DNA of 64,000 nt from Desulfobulbus elongatus DSM 2908. Its GTDB lineage: Bacteria > Desulfobacterota > Desulfobulbia > Desulfobulbales > Desulfobulbaceae. Below the pieces are notes generated by a model that worked only from the letters and a program-made list of their open reading frames with translations, was not told the origin of the DNA and made no database searches. Positions 11,422 to 19,945 of the stretch are shown piece by piece (position 1 is the stretch's first letter; every line of letters starts with the position of its first letter). The translations under genes and the position numbers were made by a program. Location of the stretch: contig NZ_JHZB01000003.1 of the NCBI RefSeq assembly GCF_000621145.1, positions 62,001-126,000 of the forward strand. The letters are read 5' to 3'.

Positions 11422-12666
11422 GTGAAACTGTCGGTATTCGGTGAAAAATTTTCGGCAGGCGCCGGGATTCTCTCTCTGATGGACGATCTCGGCAATGCCC
11501 TGGCGGAAGGCGGGAAGATTATGATGGGCGGCGGCAACCCCGGCCACATCCCCGAGATCCAGGCGGTGATGGCCGCTCGTCTGCGTGCGCTCAGCGAGGA
11601 TGGGAACCTGCTGCGGCGCCTGATCGGCATCTACGATCCGCCCCGGGGAGAACGCGACTTTCTGCGGAACCTGGCGGCCCTGCTGCGCCGGGAATACGGC
11701 TGGGAGCTGACCGAGGAGAACATCTGCCTGACCAACGGCAGCCAGGGCGCGTTTTTCCTGCTGTTCAACATCCTGGCCGGAGTCATGGCCGACGGCGGCC
11801 GGCGCAGGATTCTCCTGCCCATGGCGCCGGAATACATCGGCTATGCCGACCTCGGCCTGGTGGACGATTTTTTTGTCTCGGTGCGGCCCCGGATCGAGAC
11901 GATGGCTGCCGACCTGTTCAAGTACCGGGTCGACTTCGGGCAGATCGCCATCACCGACGAAATCGGGGCCATCTGCGTGTCCCGGCCGACCAACCCCACC
12001 GGCAATGTGCTCACCAACGACGAGATCGCCGGCTTGAGCCGCCTGGCCCGGGAAAACGGCATCCCCCTGATCATCGACAGCGCCTACGGCCTGCCCTTTC
12101 CGGGGATGGTTTATACCGACGCCACCCCGGTCTGGCAGGAGGGGATGGTGCTGTGCCTGTCGCTGTCCAAGTTCGGCCTACCCGCCGTCCGCACCGGCAT
12201 CGTTGTCGCCGATCCGGGCCTGATCCGCCTGCTGTCGGGGGCAAACGCGGTGGTCAACCTGGCGCCCGGCAGTTTCGGGGCCATGCTGGCCAACGATATC
12301 GTCCGTTCCGGCGAGATTATCCGCTTGAGCCGGGAGGTCGTCCAGCCCTTCTACCGGCGCAGGATGGAACGGGCCCTGGCCTGTATCCGGGACTGTTTTG
12401 ATGGGCTCGCCTACAGGGTACATGTCCCGGAGGGCGCGTTTTTCCTGTGGCTGTGGTTTCCCGGTCTGCCGATTACCGGCCGCGGGTTGTATGAGCGGTT
12501 GAAACGGCGGGGCGTGGTGGTGGTGCCCGGCGATTCCTTTTTTCCGGGGCTGCCGCCGGGCTGGCGCCATGTCGACGAGTGCGTGCGGATCACTTATGCC
12601 CAGGACGAAGACGAGGTCCGCCGGGGTATCGAAATCATTGCCGAGGAACTTCGGAGCATAGGTTGA
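11422..12666 (+). CDS. avtA: Valine--pyruvate aminotransferase AvtA
   Basis: A 414-residue fold-type I PLP aminotransferase that interconverts valine plus pyruvate with 2-oxoisovalerate plus alanine. It aligns by eye along its length with E. coli AvtA: LFGEKF-like start, GGGNP, LTNGSQGAFF, APEYIGYAD, VSRPTNPTGNV, SLSKFGLP (PLP lysine K250), EGAFFLWLWF and PGDSFFPG. I start at the GTG preceded by AAGGAG at 11406-11411; upstream in-frame sequence does not resemble the family. The downstream gene follows after about 130 bases. Confidence 0.94.
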   Translation: MKLSVFGEKFSAGAGILSLMDDLGNALAEGGKIMMGGGNPGHIPEIQAVMAARLRALSEDGNLLRRLIGIYDPPRGERDFLRNLAALLRREYGWELTEENICLTNGSQGAFFLLFNILAGVMADGGRRRILLPMAPEYIGYADLGLVDDFFVSVRPRIETMAADLFKYRVDFGQIAITDEIGAICVSRPTNPTGNVLTNDEIAGLSRLARENGIPLIIDSAYGLPFPGMVYTDATPVWQEGMVLCLSLSKFGLPAVRTGIVVADPGLIRLLSGANAVVNLAPGSFGAMLANDIVRSGEIIRLSREVVQPFYRRRMERALACIRDCFDGLAYRVHVPEGAFFLWLWFPGLPITGRGLYERLKRRGVVVVPGDSFFPGLPPGWRHVDECVRITYAQDEDEVRRGIEIIAEELRSIG

Positions 12667-12795
12667 TTATTCCGGGGGAAGGGGCTGGCTGCCCGCAATG
12701 CCCGGTACGAGTTGAAACGAACGTCACAACAACGCCGAAAGCCGGCCACTCCGGTGGGGGAGGCGGCGGCTGGCGGCGGAGAAAAGGAGAACGCA

Positions 12796-13242
12796 ATGCA
12801 GTGGCAGTACCGCACCATTCTTTTTGAATTCACCAAGGATGGCCTGCTGGGCGACAAGTATGTCGATGACGAGGAGATGGAAAAGACCCTCAATCAGATG
12901 GGCGGGCAGGGCTGGGAGCTGATCAACGTGACGCTTCTCCAGGACGGCGTGCTGGCCTTTCTGAAGAAGCCGGTCCGACAGGAGCGGGAAATCGAGGTGC
13001 CGGTGCCTGTCCCTGCCGCGTCACCGGTGCCGACCCCGGTGGCGCCGGTGATCAGGTCGCGCCATGCGGCGACCGCCCCGAGGCTTCCCGACCCCGATCC
13101 GATCCGGGAGCCGTTTCCCCAACCGGAACCCGCATTTGAGCCGGAACCGGAACGGGAACCGATTCGCGTCGCCGAACGGCCGCGGAAAACCGGGGCGCAG
13201 AACGACGAGTCGGATTTCATCGGCGGCATCAGAATCTCCTGA
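12796..13242 (+). CDS. DUF4177-type protein with proline-rich tail
   Basis: A 148-residue protein. Residues 1-65 look like a DUF4177 fold (WQYRTILFEF, then GGQGWELINV), a small beta-alpha unit of unknown function. The tail from about 70 to 130 is low complexity, with alternating Pro, Glu and Val/Arg, and the C-terminus is acidic then DFIGGIRIS. Start chosen at the ATG with AAAAGGAG upstream; an earlier in-frame ATG (12712) lacks such a site. It precedes yejB by 79 bases. Confidence 0.75.
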   Translation: MQWQYRTILFEFTKDGLLGDKYVDDEEMEKTLNQMGGQGWELINVTLLQDGVLAFLKKPVRQEREIEVPVPVPAASPVPTPVAPVIRSRHAATAPRLPDPDPIREPFPQPEPAFEPEPEREPIRVAERPRKTGAQNDESDFIGGIRIS

Positions 13243-13321
13243 TGCCCATGGACGCATACCGCCCGATACGCCCCGGCCACGGACATCGTGAACGCGCCCG
13301 GACCGGTCCAGCGAGGCACTG

Positions 13322-14368
13322 ATGGCACGGTATATCCTCAAACGGTTCCTGCTGATGATTCCGACCCTGTTCGGCATCATGCTGCTCACCTTTGCCGTGA
13401 CCCAGTTCGTGCCCGGCGGCCCGGTGGAGCGCCTGATGGCCCAGTTGAGCGGGTATGGCGCCGGCGGAGAGACCATGGGCACCGGCGGCTTGTATCAGGG
13501 CAACAAGGGCTTGGATCAGGAGCGGTTGGAACAGCTGAAGAAGCTCTACGGATTCGATCAGCCACCTCTGGCCCGGTTCGCGACCATGATGCGGCAGTAC
13601 CTGGTGTTTGATTTCGGCCAGTCCTACTACCACCACATGAGCGTGGCCCAGCTGGTGATCTCCAAATTGCCGGTATCGATGTCGCTCGGTTTGTGGAGTT
13701 TTTTCATCGTCTACACGGTCTGCATTCCGCTGGGCATCGCCAAGGCGGTGCGCGACGGCTCCACCTTCGACGTACTGACCAGCGCCGTGATCCTGATCGG
13801 CTACGCCATCCCCGGGTTCGTCCTCGGCATCGCCCTGATCGTGCTCTTCGGCGGTGGCAGTTTCTGGAGCATCTTCCCGCTCCGCGGCCTGGTTTCGGAC
13901 AACTGGAACGAGCTGAGCGGCCTGGGCAAGGTCATGGACTATCTTTGGCACATGGTGCTGCCGGTGACCGCCTCCACGGTCGGCAGTCTGGCGGTGATGA
14001 CCCTGCTCACCAAGAATTCGTTCTTAGAGGAGATCCGCAAGCAGTACGTGGTCACGGCGCGGGCCAAGGGGCTGGAGGAGGGGCAGATCCTGTACAAGCA
14101 CGTCTTCCGCAACGCCATCATCCCGATCATCACCGGCTTTCCGGGCAGCTTCATCACCGCCTTCTTCACCGGCAGCCTGCTGATCGAAACCATCTTCTCC
14201 CTCGACGGCATGGGGCTTTTGGCCTATCAGTCGGTGATGAACCGCGATTATCCGGTGGTCCTGGGCACACTGTATTTTTTCACCATCATCGGGCTCGTCT
14301 CCCGGCTGCTGTCCGACCTTTCCTATGTGATGGTCGACCCGCGCATCAGTTTCGAGGGCAGGCAATGA
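13322..14368 (+). CDS. yejB: ABC transporter permease YejB (peptide/microcin C type)
   Basis: A 348-residue inner-membrane permease of the Opp/Dpp superfamily. The N-terminal MARYILKRFLLMIPTLFGIMLLTF membrane helix and the long insert with FDFGQSYY are typical of YejB. The EAA-type loop has RAKGLEEGQILYKHVFRNA, which contacts the ATPase. The final YVMVDPRISFEGR is family-like. Its stop overlaps yejE by four bases. No substrate-binding yejA or ATPase yejF is present in this window. Confidence 0.92.
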   Translation: MARYILKRFLLMIPTLFGIMLLTFAVTQFVPGGPVERLMAQLSGYGAGGETMGTGGLYQGNKGLDQERLEQLKKLYGFDQPPLARFATMMRQYLVFDFGQSYYHHMSVAQLVISKLPVSMSLGLWSFFIVYTVCIPLGIAKAVRDGSTFDVLTSAVILIGYAIPGFVLGIALIVLFGGGSFWSIFPLRGLVSDNWNELSGLGKVMDYLWHMVLPVTASTVGSLAVMTLLTKNSFLEEIRKQYVVTARAKGLEEGQILYKHVFRNAIIPIITGFPGSFITAFFTGSLLIETIFSLDGMGLLAYQSVMNRDYPVVLGTLYFFTIIGLVSRLLSDLSYVMVDPRISFEGRQ

Positions 14369-15405
14369 CCATGGAATCGACGACGGAGCGAGCAACCGGT
14401 CTTGGCCGCAAGCGCTGGATCCGGTTCAGGAGGAACCGGCGCGGTTTCTATTCGCTGGTCATTTTCACGGTGTTGTTCGGGCTGAGCCTGTTTGCCGAAG
14501 GGTTGAGCAACGACAAGCCCCTGCTCATCCGGTACGAAGGCCACTACTATTTCCCGCTGTGGCGGATGTATCCGGAAACGGTGTTCGGCGGCGATTTCGA
14601 GACCGAGACCGATTACCGGGACCCCTATATCCGCGAGCGTCTGGCCAGTGGCGATAATTTTGTTCTTTTTCCGCTCAACCCGCACAGCTTCAATTCGATC
14701 AACCTGGGCCTGGACCGGCCGACGCCGGCGCCGCCCAGCCGGGACAACTACCTCGGCACCGACGACCGCGGCCGCGATGTCCTGGCCCGGCTGCTCTACG
14801 GGTTCCGATTGAGCGTCCTCTTCGGCGCGGCCCTGACCGCGGTGGGCACGCTGCTGGGCATCGTCGCCGGTGCGGTGCAGGGATATTTCGGCGGCCGGAC
14901 CGATCTGTTCTTCCAACGGTTCATTGAGCTGTGGGGCTCCATGCCCGAATTGTACCTCCTGATCATCTTCGCCTCCATCTTCAAGCCGAGCATGCTGCTG
15001 CTCCTGATCCTGCTGTCGATGTTCGGCTGGATGGGCCTGTCCGACTACGTGCGGGCCGAGTTCCTCAAGGGGCGGAACATGGAGTATGTCAAGGCCGCCA
15101 AGGCCTTGGGGGTCGGCAACCTGACCATCATGTACCGGCACCTGCTGCCCAACAGCATGACCCCGGTGATCACCTTTCTCCCCTTCCGCATGTCCGGTGC
15201 CATCCTGGCCCTGACCAGTCTCGATTTCCTCGGGCTGGGGGTGCCGCCCTCGACCCCGAGCCTCGGCGAACTGCTGGCCCAGGGCAAGGCCAACATCGAG
15301 GCCTGGTGGCTGTCGCTTTCCACCTTCGTGGTCCTGGTCGGCACCCTGGTCCTGCTCATCTTCATCGGCGAGGCCCTCCGGGAGGCGTTCGATCCCCGGA
15401 AATAA
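14365..15405 (+). CDS. yejE: ABC transporter permease YejE
   Basis: A 346-residue partner permease to YejB. It has one N-terminal membrane helix, then a periplasmic insert (including the NYLGTDDRGRDVLARLLYG motif) and a five-helix BPD-type permease domain with the EAA loop VKAAKALGVGNLTIMYRHLLPNS. The ending EALREAFDPRK is typical. The ATG overlaps the yejB stop (ATGA). Its stop codon falls in the A-run that serves as T-tract for the convergent gene's terminator. Confidence 0.92.
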   Translation: MTMESTTERATGLGRKRWIRFRRNRRGFYSLVIFTVLFGLSLFAEGLSNDKPLLIRYEGHYYFPLWRMYPETVFGGDFETETDYRDPYIRERLASGDNFVLFPLNPHSFNSINLGLDRPTPAPPSRDNYLGTDDRGRDVLARLLYGFRLSVLFGAALTAVGTLLGIVAGAVQGYFGGRTDLFFQRFIELWGSMPELYLLIIFASIFKPSMLLLLILLSMFGWMGLSDYVRAEFLKGRNMEYVKAAKALGVGNLTIMYRHLLPNSMTPVITFLPFRMSGAILALTSLDFLGLGVPPSTPSLGELLAQGKANIEAWWLSLSTFVVLVGTLVLLIFIGEALREAFDPRK

Positions 15406-15433
15406 AAAAGGGGCCGGAACTGCCCGACCCCTT
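15402..15433 (-). terminator. Intrinsic terminator of the 919-residue protein gene
   Basis: On the minus strand an 11-base-pair stem with two G-U pairs and a CAGT loop (15408-15433) is followed by TTTTTTAT. It lies 28 bases beyond the stop of the minus-strand gene and overlaps the yejE stop. Confidence 0.8.
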
Positions 15434-15460
15434 GCCTGGAAAAGATATGGCGCGCCGCTG

Positions 15461-18220
15461 CTAGCGGTGATGTTCCATCTCGTGCCGTAACTTGGCGAAT
15501 TCCTCGCGCATGGAGGCGCGGAGATCGGAAAGTTCGAAGTACAGTTCCTTGGCCGTGTAGGCATAGTGCGGTTCGTGTTCCTGCCCGCTGGCCGCCGGCA
15601 CGATCGGCATGATCCTGCCGGCCTCGTGCAGCCAGACGGTAAAACGGCCGATGGCCTCGGGCAGGACATCGGCCCGGCCATGTTCGGCAATCAGTTGTTC
15701 GTACAGATAATTGACCAGTCGTTCCGTGGCCGCATGTTCCTTGGTGGGCAGCCGGACCAGCAGGGTCAGGGTCGATTCGAGCAGTTGCACCAGCGATTGC
15801 TGCACCGGTGACAAGTCGCCCTGTTTGAGAGTCGCGACCATGCCGGTCGATTCGGCGACATTGTCGCGGGACGGCGTGCGGACCACCAGCGGCAGCAGCG
15901 CTCCCAGCGCCGCCAGTTGGATCTCCGCCGATTCGACCGTCGCCGGTGGTGCGGGCGGCTGGTCGGCGATGGTGGCTTCCAGGGCCATGGTCAGTGCATC
16001 CACCTCGGGAGGAGCGGGTGCGGCTTGTTCTTCCTCCTCGGTACCGGTCAGACCGAGGTCGAACGCTTCGACATGCTCCGGCTCCCTCCCAGCCCGGTTT
16101 CCGGAGAGGGTTGTTTCCCCGCCGGGTTGCCATGCATCGGGTTCCGTCGTGGTCGGAGCGGTCTCGAACTCGACATCGCCGGTTGCGGTCGGGTCGGGTC
16201 CCAAGGATTCCGCCGGCGTCGCCTGCCCGGATTCGGCGGGGAGCGTCTCCTCCTCGATTTCCTCATCGGTGCCGAAGAAGAGACCGAGCTTCTCTTCGAT
16301 TTCATCCATGGGGGTGAAACTCAACGCCGCGATTTCGGCTTCCTCGGAAAACCCCTGTTCCTCGTCGCTGTCGGCAAGGGCGGCCTGGAGACTTTCCGTT
16401 TCGTTGAAGAAAAGGGTCTGCTCGATTTCGTTCACTTTGGTTTCAGAGGCGGTGCCCGGTTTCAGCGGTTCATTGCCGTCCTCGGCGAAGAAGCTGTCCA
16501 GCTTGCTCTGGATGTCGAGTGAGCCCGCATCGATCTCTTCGGTCTCCTGGAGCTCCAGGACAAACGCATTGTCCTCGCCGGGGATTTCGGCGTCGCTGAG
16601 GGCGGCGATGACCGGGTCGTCCCCGGTTGCATCCTCCGTCAGGGCGTCCCCGGATTCTTCCGGTTCATCGTCGTCGCCGGCGAAGAAGCTGTCCAGCTTG
16701 CTCTGGATGTCGAGTGAGCCCGCATCGATCTCTTCGGTTTCCTGGAGCTCCAGGACAAACGCATTGTCCTCGCCGGGGATTTCGGCGTCGCTGAGGGCGG
16801 CAATGACCGGGTCGGCCCCAATCTCATTTCCCGCCAAATCGGCCAGCGATTCCTCTTCGGTGCCGGTGTCGGCGAAGAGGAAATCCAGTTGCTCGGCAAG
16901 GTCGCTCTGCGTGGGCAGATCAAGGGGTTCGGCACTTGCATCGAATCCCGAGGTTTCGTTGGCATCGGCCAACGCCGGCGTCAACCCGCGTTTGCTGCTC
17001 AAGGAGGATTCGATGAAATCGTCGGCCAATTCATCGTCAACCGGATGAATGGCCTCCGGAGGCAGCACTTCATCGGGATAGTGCACATCGGCGGATTCCA
17101 TGGCCGGTATCGCCTCTGTGGCGAAAAGGGTGTCGAGTTCCGCTGCCAGATCCTCGGTCGAGGCGGCGAGAGTATCCGGCGGCGGAACCGCTTCCGGCAC
17201 ATCTGCCGCAAGGCCCGGAACAACCGACAATGATGGGACGTCGCCGGACGCTTCTCCCGCGACAGGGGCGCTCAGTTCCTCGAAGACCTGGTCGAGCTTC
17301 TGATCGTCGATCCCGGCGGCGGTTGGCGAGGCAATCAACATCTTGAGATTGTTGAGGCGGTTGATCCGGTCAACGAGGAGGTCCTGGATGTGCTCCTGTT
17401 CTAACTGCTGATCGCCGGTTTTCGTCACCTCTTCCAGGGCCTCGTTGAACGAATGGAGGAGGATGAACGATTCCGGATGGGACTCGGCCCGTTCGTCGGC
17501 AATGTAATCACCCAGGACCTGCAACCCCTGAACGAGGACGAGCGCCGGTTTGTTGCCCGCTATCCTGGTGTGCACTCCATCGATCTTTTCATTGAATTGC
17601 CGCAAGCTGTCGTCGGTGACCTCCCAGTCAAGACTGAGAATGGCCGCTCTCAACTGCTTGAAGGCATCCTGTTCGGTCACGGCACCGGCCTGGTCCGGCG
17701 GGATGGCGCTTTCTTCAGGATCGACGGAAATCCCGGCTGGTTCGGCCGGTGTTGATTCGCTTTGGTTGATCTGGTATTGCAGAATCTTGAATTTGCGGAC
17801 ATCTCCTTTCAGCAGTTGGGTGATCTGTTCGCCAGTGATCTGGGCCGACGAGATGATTTTTTCAAAGTTATAGAAAAAGGTGAGCAGCAGCTTGATGGAG
17901 TTGGGGTGGGCATAGGCTCCTTTGGTGCGAATATACCGACCGATCTTGCTCAATCCCTGCAGGTAGACCTCGGCGACCTTGTCGCCCTGCCACATGGTTT
18001 GCAGATTGTCCAGTTCTTCTTCCAGTTCCTGAAGGATGTCGTCGCTGATTTCCCAGTCAAGGGAAAGGATGATGGACTTGAGCCGCGTCAACGGGGATGA
18101 TTCTTCGCTGGTGAATTCAAAAAGATCGACATTTCCAGTATCAAAGGACTCATTGGCGAAAAGTGTCAGATCTTCAAAGTCATCCATTGAAGAAATGTGG
18201 GTACGCTGCGATGTTTTCAT
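15461..18220 (-). CDS. Large acidic repeat protein, putative MglA-module partner
   Basis: A 919-residue protein of unrecognised family. Two homologous helical modules occupy about residues 47-122 and 190-265 (both start with a short hydrophobic helix then LSLDWE and DD). A long acidic, Ala/Glu/Asp-rich region (about 300-760) carries repeated short motifs of the form L-D-x-F/L-F-A/G followed by acidic residues. A predicted helical C-terminal domain spans about 765-919. Residues about 470-515 and 535-580 are identical copies. No membrane segment or signal peptide is seen. It lies 38 bases after an MglA-like GTPase and is very likely cotranscribed, so an effector or scaffold role is a reasonable inference. 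Confidence 0.8.
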   Translation of the reverse strand: MKTSQRTHISSMDDFEDLTLFANESFDTGNVDLFEFTSEESSPLTRLKSIILSLDWEISDDILQELEEELDNLQTMWQGDKVAEVYLQGLSKIGRYIRTKGAYAHPNSIKLLLTFFYNFEKIISSAQITGEQITQLLKGDVRKFKILQYQINQSESTPAEPAGISVDPEESAIPPDQAGAVTEQDAFKQLRAAILSLDWEVTDDSLRQFNEKIDGVHTRIAGNKPALVLVQGLQVLGDYIADERAESHPESFILLHSFNEALEEVTKTGDQQLEQEHIQDLLVDRINRLNNLKMLIASPTAAGIDDQKLDQVFEELSAPVAGEASGDVPSLSVVPGLAADVPEAVPPPDTLAASTEDLAAELDTLFATEAIPAMESADVHYPDEVLPPEAIHPVDDELADDFIESSLSSKRGLTPALADANETSGFDASAEPLDLPTQSDLAEQLDFLFADTGTEEESLADLAGNEIGADPVIAALSDAEIPGEDNAFVLELQETEEIDAGSLDIQSKLDSFFAGDDDEPEESGDALTEDATGDDPVIAALSDAEIPGEDNAFVLELQETEEIDAGSLDIQSKLDSFFAEDGNEPLKPGTASETKVNEIEQTLFFNETESLQAALADSDEEQGFSEEAEIAALSFTPMDEIEEKLGLFFGTDEEIEEETLPAESGQATPAESLGPDPTATGDVEFETAPTTTEPDAWQPGGETTLSGNRAGREPEHVEAFDLGLTGTEEEEQAAPAPPEVDALTMALEATIADQPPAPPATVESAEIQLAALGALLPLVVRTPSRDNVAESTGMVATLKQGDLSPVQQSLVQLLESTLTLLVRLPTKEHAATERLVNYLYEQLIAEHGRADVLPEAIGRFTVWLHEAGRIMPIVPAASGQEHEPHYAYTAKELYFELSDLRASMREEFAKLRHEMEHHR
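16483..16619 (-). repeat. Intragenic direct repeat, copy B
   Basis: 137 bases that match 16678-16814 at all but two positions, offset by exactly 195 bases (65 codons). Both differences are synonymous. It encodes one L-D-S-F-F-A motif unit of the 919-residue protein. Confidence 0.95.
16678..16814 (-). repeat. Intragenic direct repeat, copy A
   Basis: The partner of 16483-16619. In-frame spacing and only two synonymous changes point to a recent duplication within the acidic region of the gene. Confidence 0.95.
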
Positions 18221-18258
18221 AAACCGACTCTGCTGTTAACCTCCACGATCGGCGGCCA

Positions 18259-18864
18259 TCACATGAGCTTCTTCTGGATGGAAATAACCGTGGATGAAAT
18301 AATCTTTTTTAACGTCTCCGGGACGTTATATCCTGTGAGAGCGCTTGCCTCAAAGGCGGGGACCTTGAGTTTGCTGTTGAGATCTTTCTCGAGCACTGAG
18401 GTCGGCAGGATAGGGATGCCCTGATTGCGCAGATCAACTTTGTTGTATTGCAGCACCAAGGGAATCTTGAAGATGGATTCCTTGTAGCTCACGAGGTTTT
18501 CGTGCAGTTGATTGAGCGAGCGGATATTTTTCTCCCGCATCTGCTCCTGGGCATCGGCGACGAAGACAATGCCGTCCACCCCCTTGAGCACCAGCTTTCT
18601 GGTGGCGTTGTATTTGACCTGTCCGGGAACGGTGTACAATTGAATTTTTAAATCGTATCCCTTGATCTGTCCCATATTGAACGGCAGAAAGTCGAAAAAC
18701 AGCGTCCGGTCCCCATGGGTCTTCAAACTGACCATCTCGGATTGGATCTGCTTGGAAAACTTCCTGTTGATGTATTCGAGGTTGGTGGTCTTGCCGCCAC
18801 GGCCGGGACCGTAATAGACAATCTTCACCTGAACAATTTTTTCCCTGAGGTTGATAAAGCTCAC
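18259..18864 (-). CDS. mglA: MglA-like small GTPase
   Basis: A 201-residue Ras-like GTPase of the MglA family, which sets cell polarity in Myxococcus. Walker A is GPGRGGKT at residues 19-26, the switch/G3 region is YTVPGQVKYNATRK, and the guanine-specificity motif is NKVD (after LVLQY). Start is a GTG with GGGAG six bases upstream. A roadblock protein gene lies 83 bases upstream and the 919-residue protein gene 38 bases downstream, giving a regulator-GTPase-candidate effector set beside flagellar genes. Confidence 0.9.
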   Translation of the reverse strand: MSFINLREKIVQVKIVYYGPGRGGKTTNLEYINRKFSKQIQSEMVSLKTHGDRTLFFDFLPFNMGQIKGYDLKIQLYTVPGQVKYNATRKLVLKGVDGIVFVADAQEQMREKNIRSLNQLHENLVSYKESIFKIPLVLQYNKVDLRNQGIPILPTSVLEKDLNSKLKVPAFEASALTGYNVPETLKKIISSTVISIQKKLM

Positions 18865-18947
18865 AATTCTCTCCCGCGAGGCCTAAAACTGATCTCACAT
18901 CATTTCACACGGAGGTTTGATTGACAACTGTCGAACAAGGGCATCGG

Positions 18948-19346
18948 CTAGCCGCGGGCCCATATTTTCTTGATACGGTCGATGGCCTCCACCACGTTGA
19001 GCCGGAGAAAACCCAGGGAAATGCTTTTGCCGAACATGGTGATCAGCAGGAGTTCATCGTCGATTTTTGAAAAATGGATGTTGCATTCCGAGCCCTTGTG
19101 GAACAACAACGAAAATTCCTGCTCGCCGACGAGTTTGGCCATGGCGTCCACCGTGGCGAAGTTGCCGGCTGCCAGGGCGGCAAACGAATAGACGTCGTAT
19201 TTCGACGTCCCGTTGTCCTTGGCGGTGATGATGTTGCCGGCCATGTCGATGATGATCACGCAATCGACTCCGATCTTAATGAGCTTTTCAGTCAGGATTT
19301 CGTCGATTTTCTCTAGTTGTTCCTGGCTAACAACTCCATAGTTCAT
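18948..19346 (-). CDS. mglB: Roadblock/LC7 protein, MglB-like
   Basis: A 132-residue roadblock/LC7-fold protein. Such proteins form dimers and can act as the GTPase-activating partner of MglA. Visible features are the central hydrophobic strand GVDCVIIIDMAGNIITA, the Ala-rich helix with SFAALAAGNFATVDAM, and the HFSKIDDELLLITMF strand pair. I choose the ATG at 19346 with GAGG eight bases upstream over an in-frame GTG at 19364. It is the first gene of the mglB-mglA-919 cluster. Confidence 0.88.
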   Translation of the reverse strand: MNYGVVSQEQLEKIDEILTEKLIKIGVDCVIIIDMAGNIITAKDNGTSKYDVYSFAALAAGNFATVDAMAKLVGEQEFSLLFHKGSECNIHFSKIDDELLLITMFGKSISLGFLRLNVVEAIDRIKKIWARG

Positions 19347-19513
19347 AGGGGTAACCTCGTACACGTTCTGATAGATTGTTCAGGGAGAACTCATTCGTCG
19401 AGTCGATTGGGAAAAATCGTGTTCCCGCAAAGAGGAGGACCACCGAAAAAGCTCATGATGAAAAAAATGAATTTTTTCAATGGGATCTTTGCTGGTTCTT
19501 TTCAATTGTCAAA

Positions 19514-19542
19514 AGTATACGTCAGAAAATTGCTTATATGAA
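19514..19542 (-). promoter_or_regulatory. Possible sigma-70 promoter for the mglB-mglA cluster
   Basis: On the minus strand TTCATA and TATACT are separated by 17 bases, inside an AT-rich 267-base gap. The -10 is good and the -35 moderate. It would give a leader of about 160 bases to mglB. Confidence 0.4.
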
Positions 19543-19613
19543 GGGGTTTTTTCCCCACCGTTTTTTTTTTCAATCCGTTTTGATACCAAGAGGTTGGCAC
19601 TGCAAGAGGGCTT

Positions 19614-19922
19614 TTACCGCACCGTCGGCGCCTCCGTACCCTTTGCCGTTTTGTACCGGTTGTTCACCGTGTAGACAAAGGCCAGCACCTCGGCGATGGT
19701 CTGATACAGTTCGGCCGGGATCTCTTCGCCGACCGGGATTTTGGCCAGCACTTCAACCAGGTCTGGGTCCTCCTTGATATGCACGCCGGCCGCCGCCGCC
19801 GTCGCGATGATCTTTTCGGCGATCAGGTTGGCCCCGCTCGCCACCACCTTCGGGGCATCCCCCTTCTTGGGGTCATAGAGCAGGGCGACCGCCCGTTTTC
19901 CCTTACCGCGCTCTTCAGCCAT
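19614..19922 (-). CDS. FlhB C-terminal-like export switch protein (FhlB type)
   Basis: A 102-residue soluble protein matching only the cytoplasmic C-terminal domain of FlhB (EscU/YscU family): AVALLYDPKKGDAP, then ANLIAEKIIATA, and IPAELYQTIAEVLAFVYTVN. It lacks the membrane domain and the autocleaved NPTH motif present in the real FlhB of this window. It sits just downstream of a FliK-like protein, echoing the normal FliK-FlhB interaction. Its ATG lies 24 bases after that gene's stop. Its exact role in export is not settled in the family. Confidence 0.85.
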   Translation of the reverse strand: MAEERGKGKRAVALLYDPKKGDAPKVVASGANLIAEKIIATAAAAGVHIKEDPDLVEVLAKIPVGEEIPAELYQTIAEVLAFVYTVNNRYKTAKGTEAPTVR

Positions 19923-19945
19923 ATCGCACCTTGGTCGTAATCGCT

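Noticed and set aside
19543-19571. GGGG-T6-CCCC repeat followed by a T-run on the plus strand
   Set aside because: The stem is only four base pairs and no plus-strand gene ends there.
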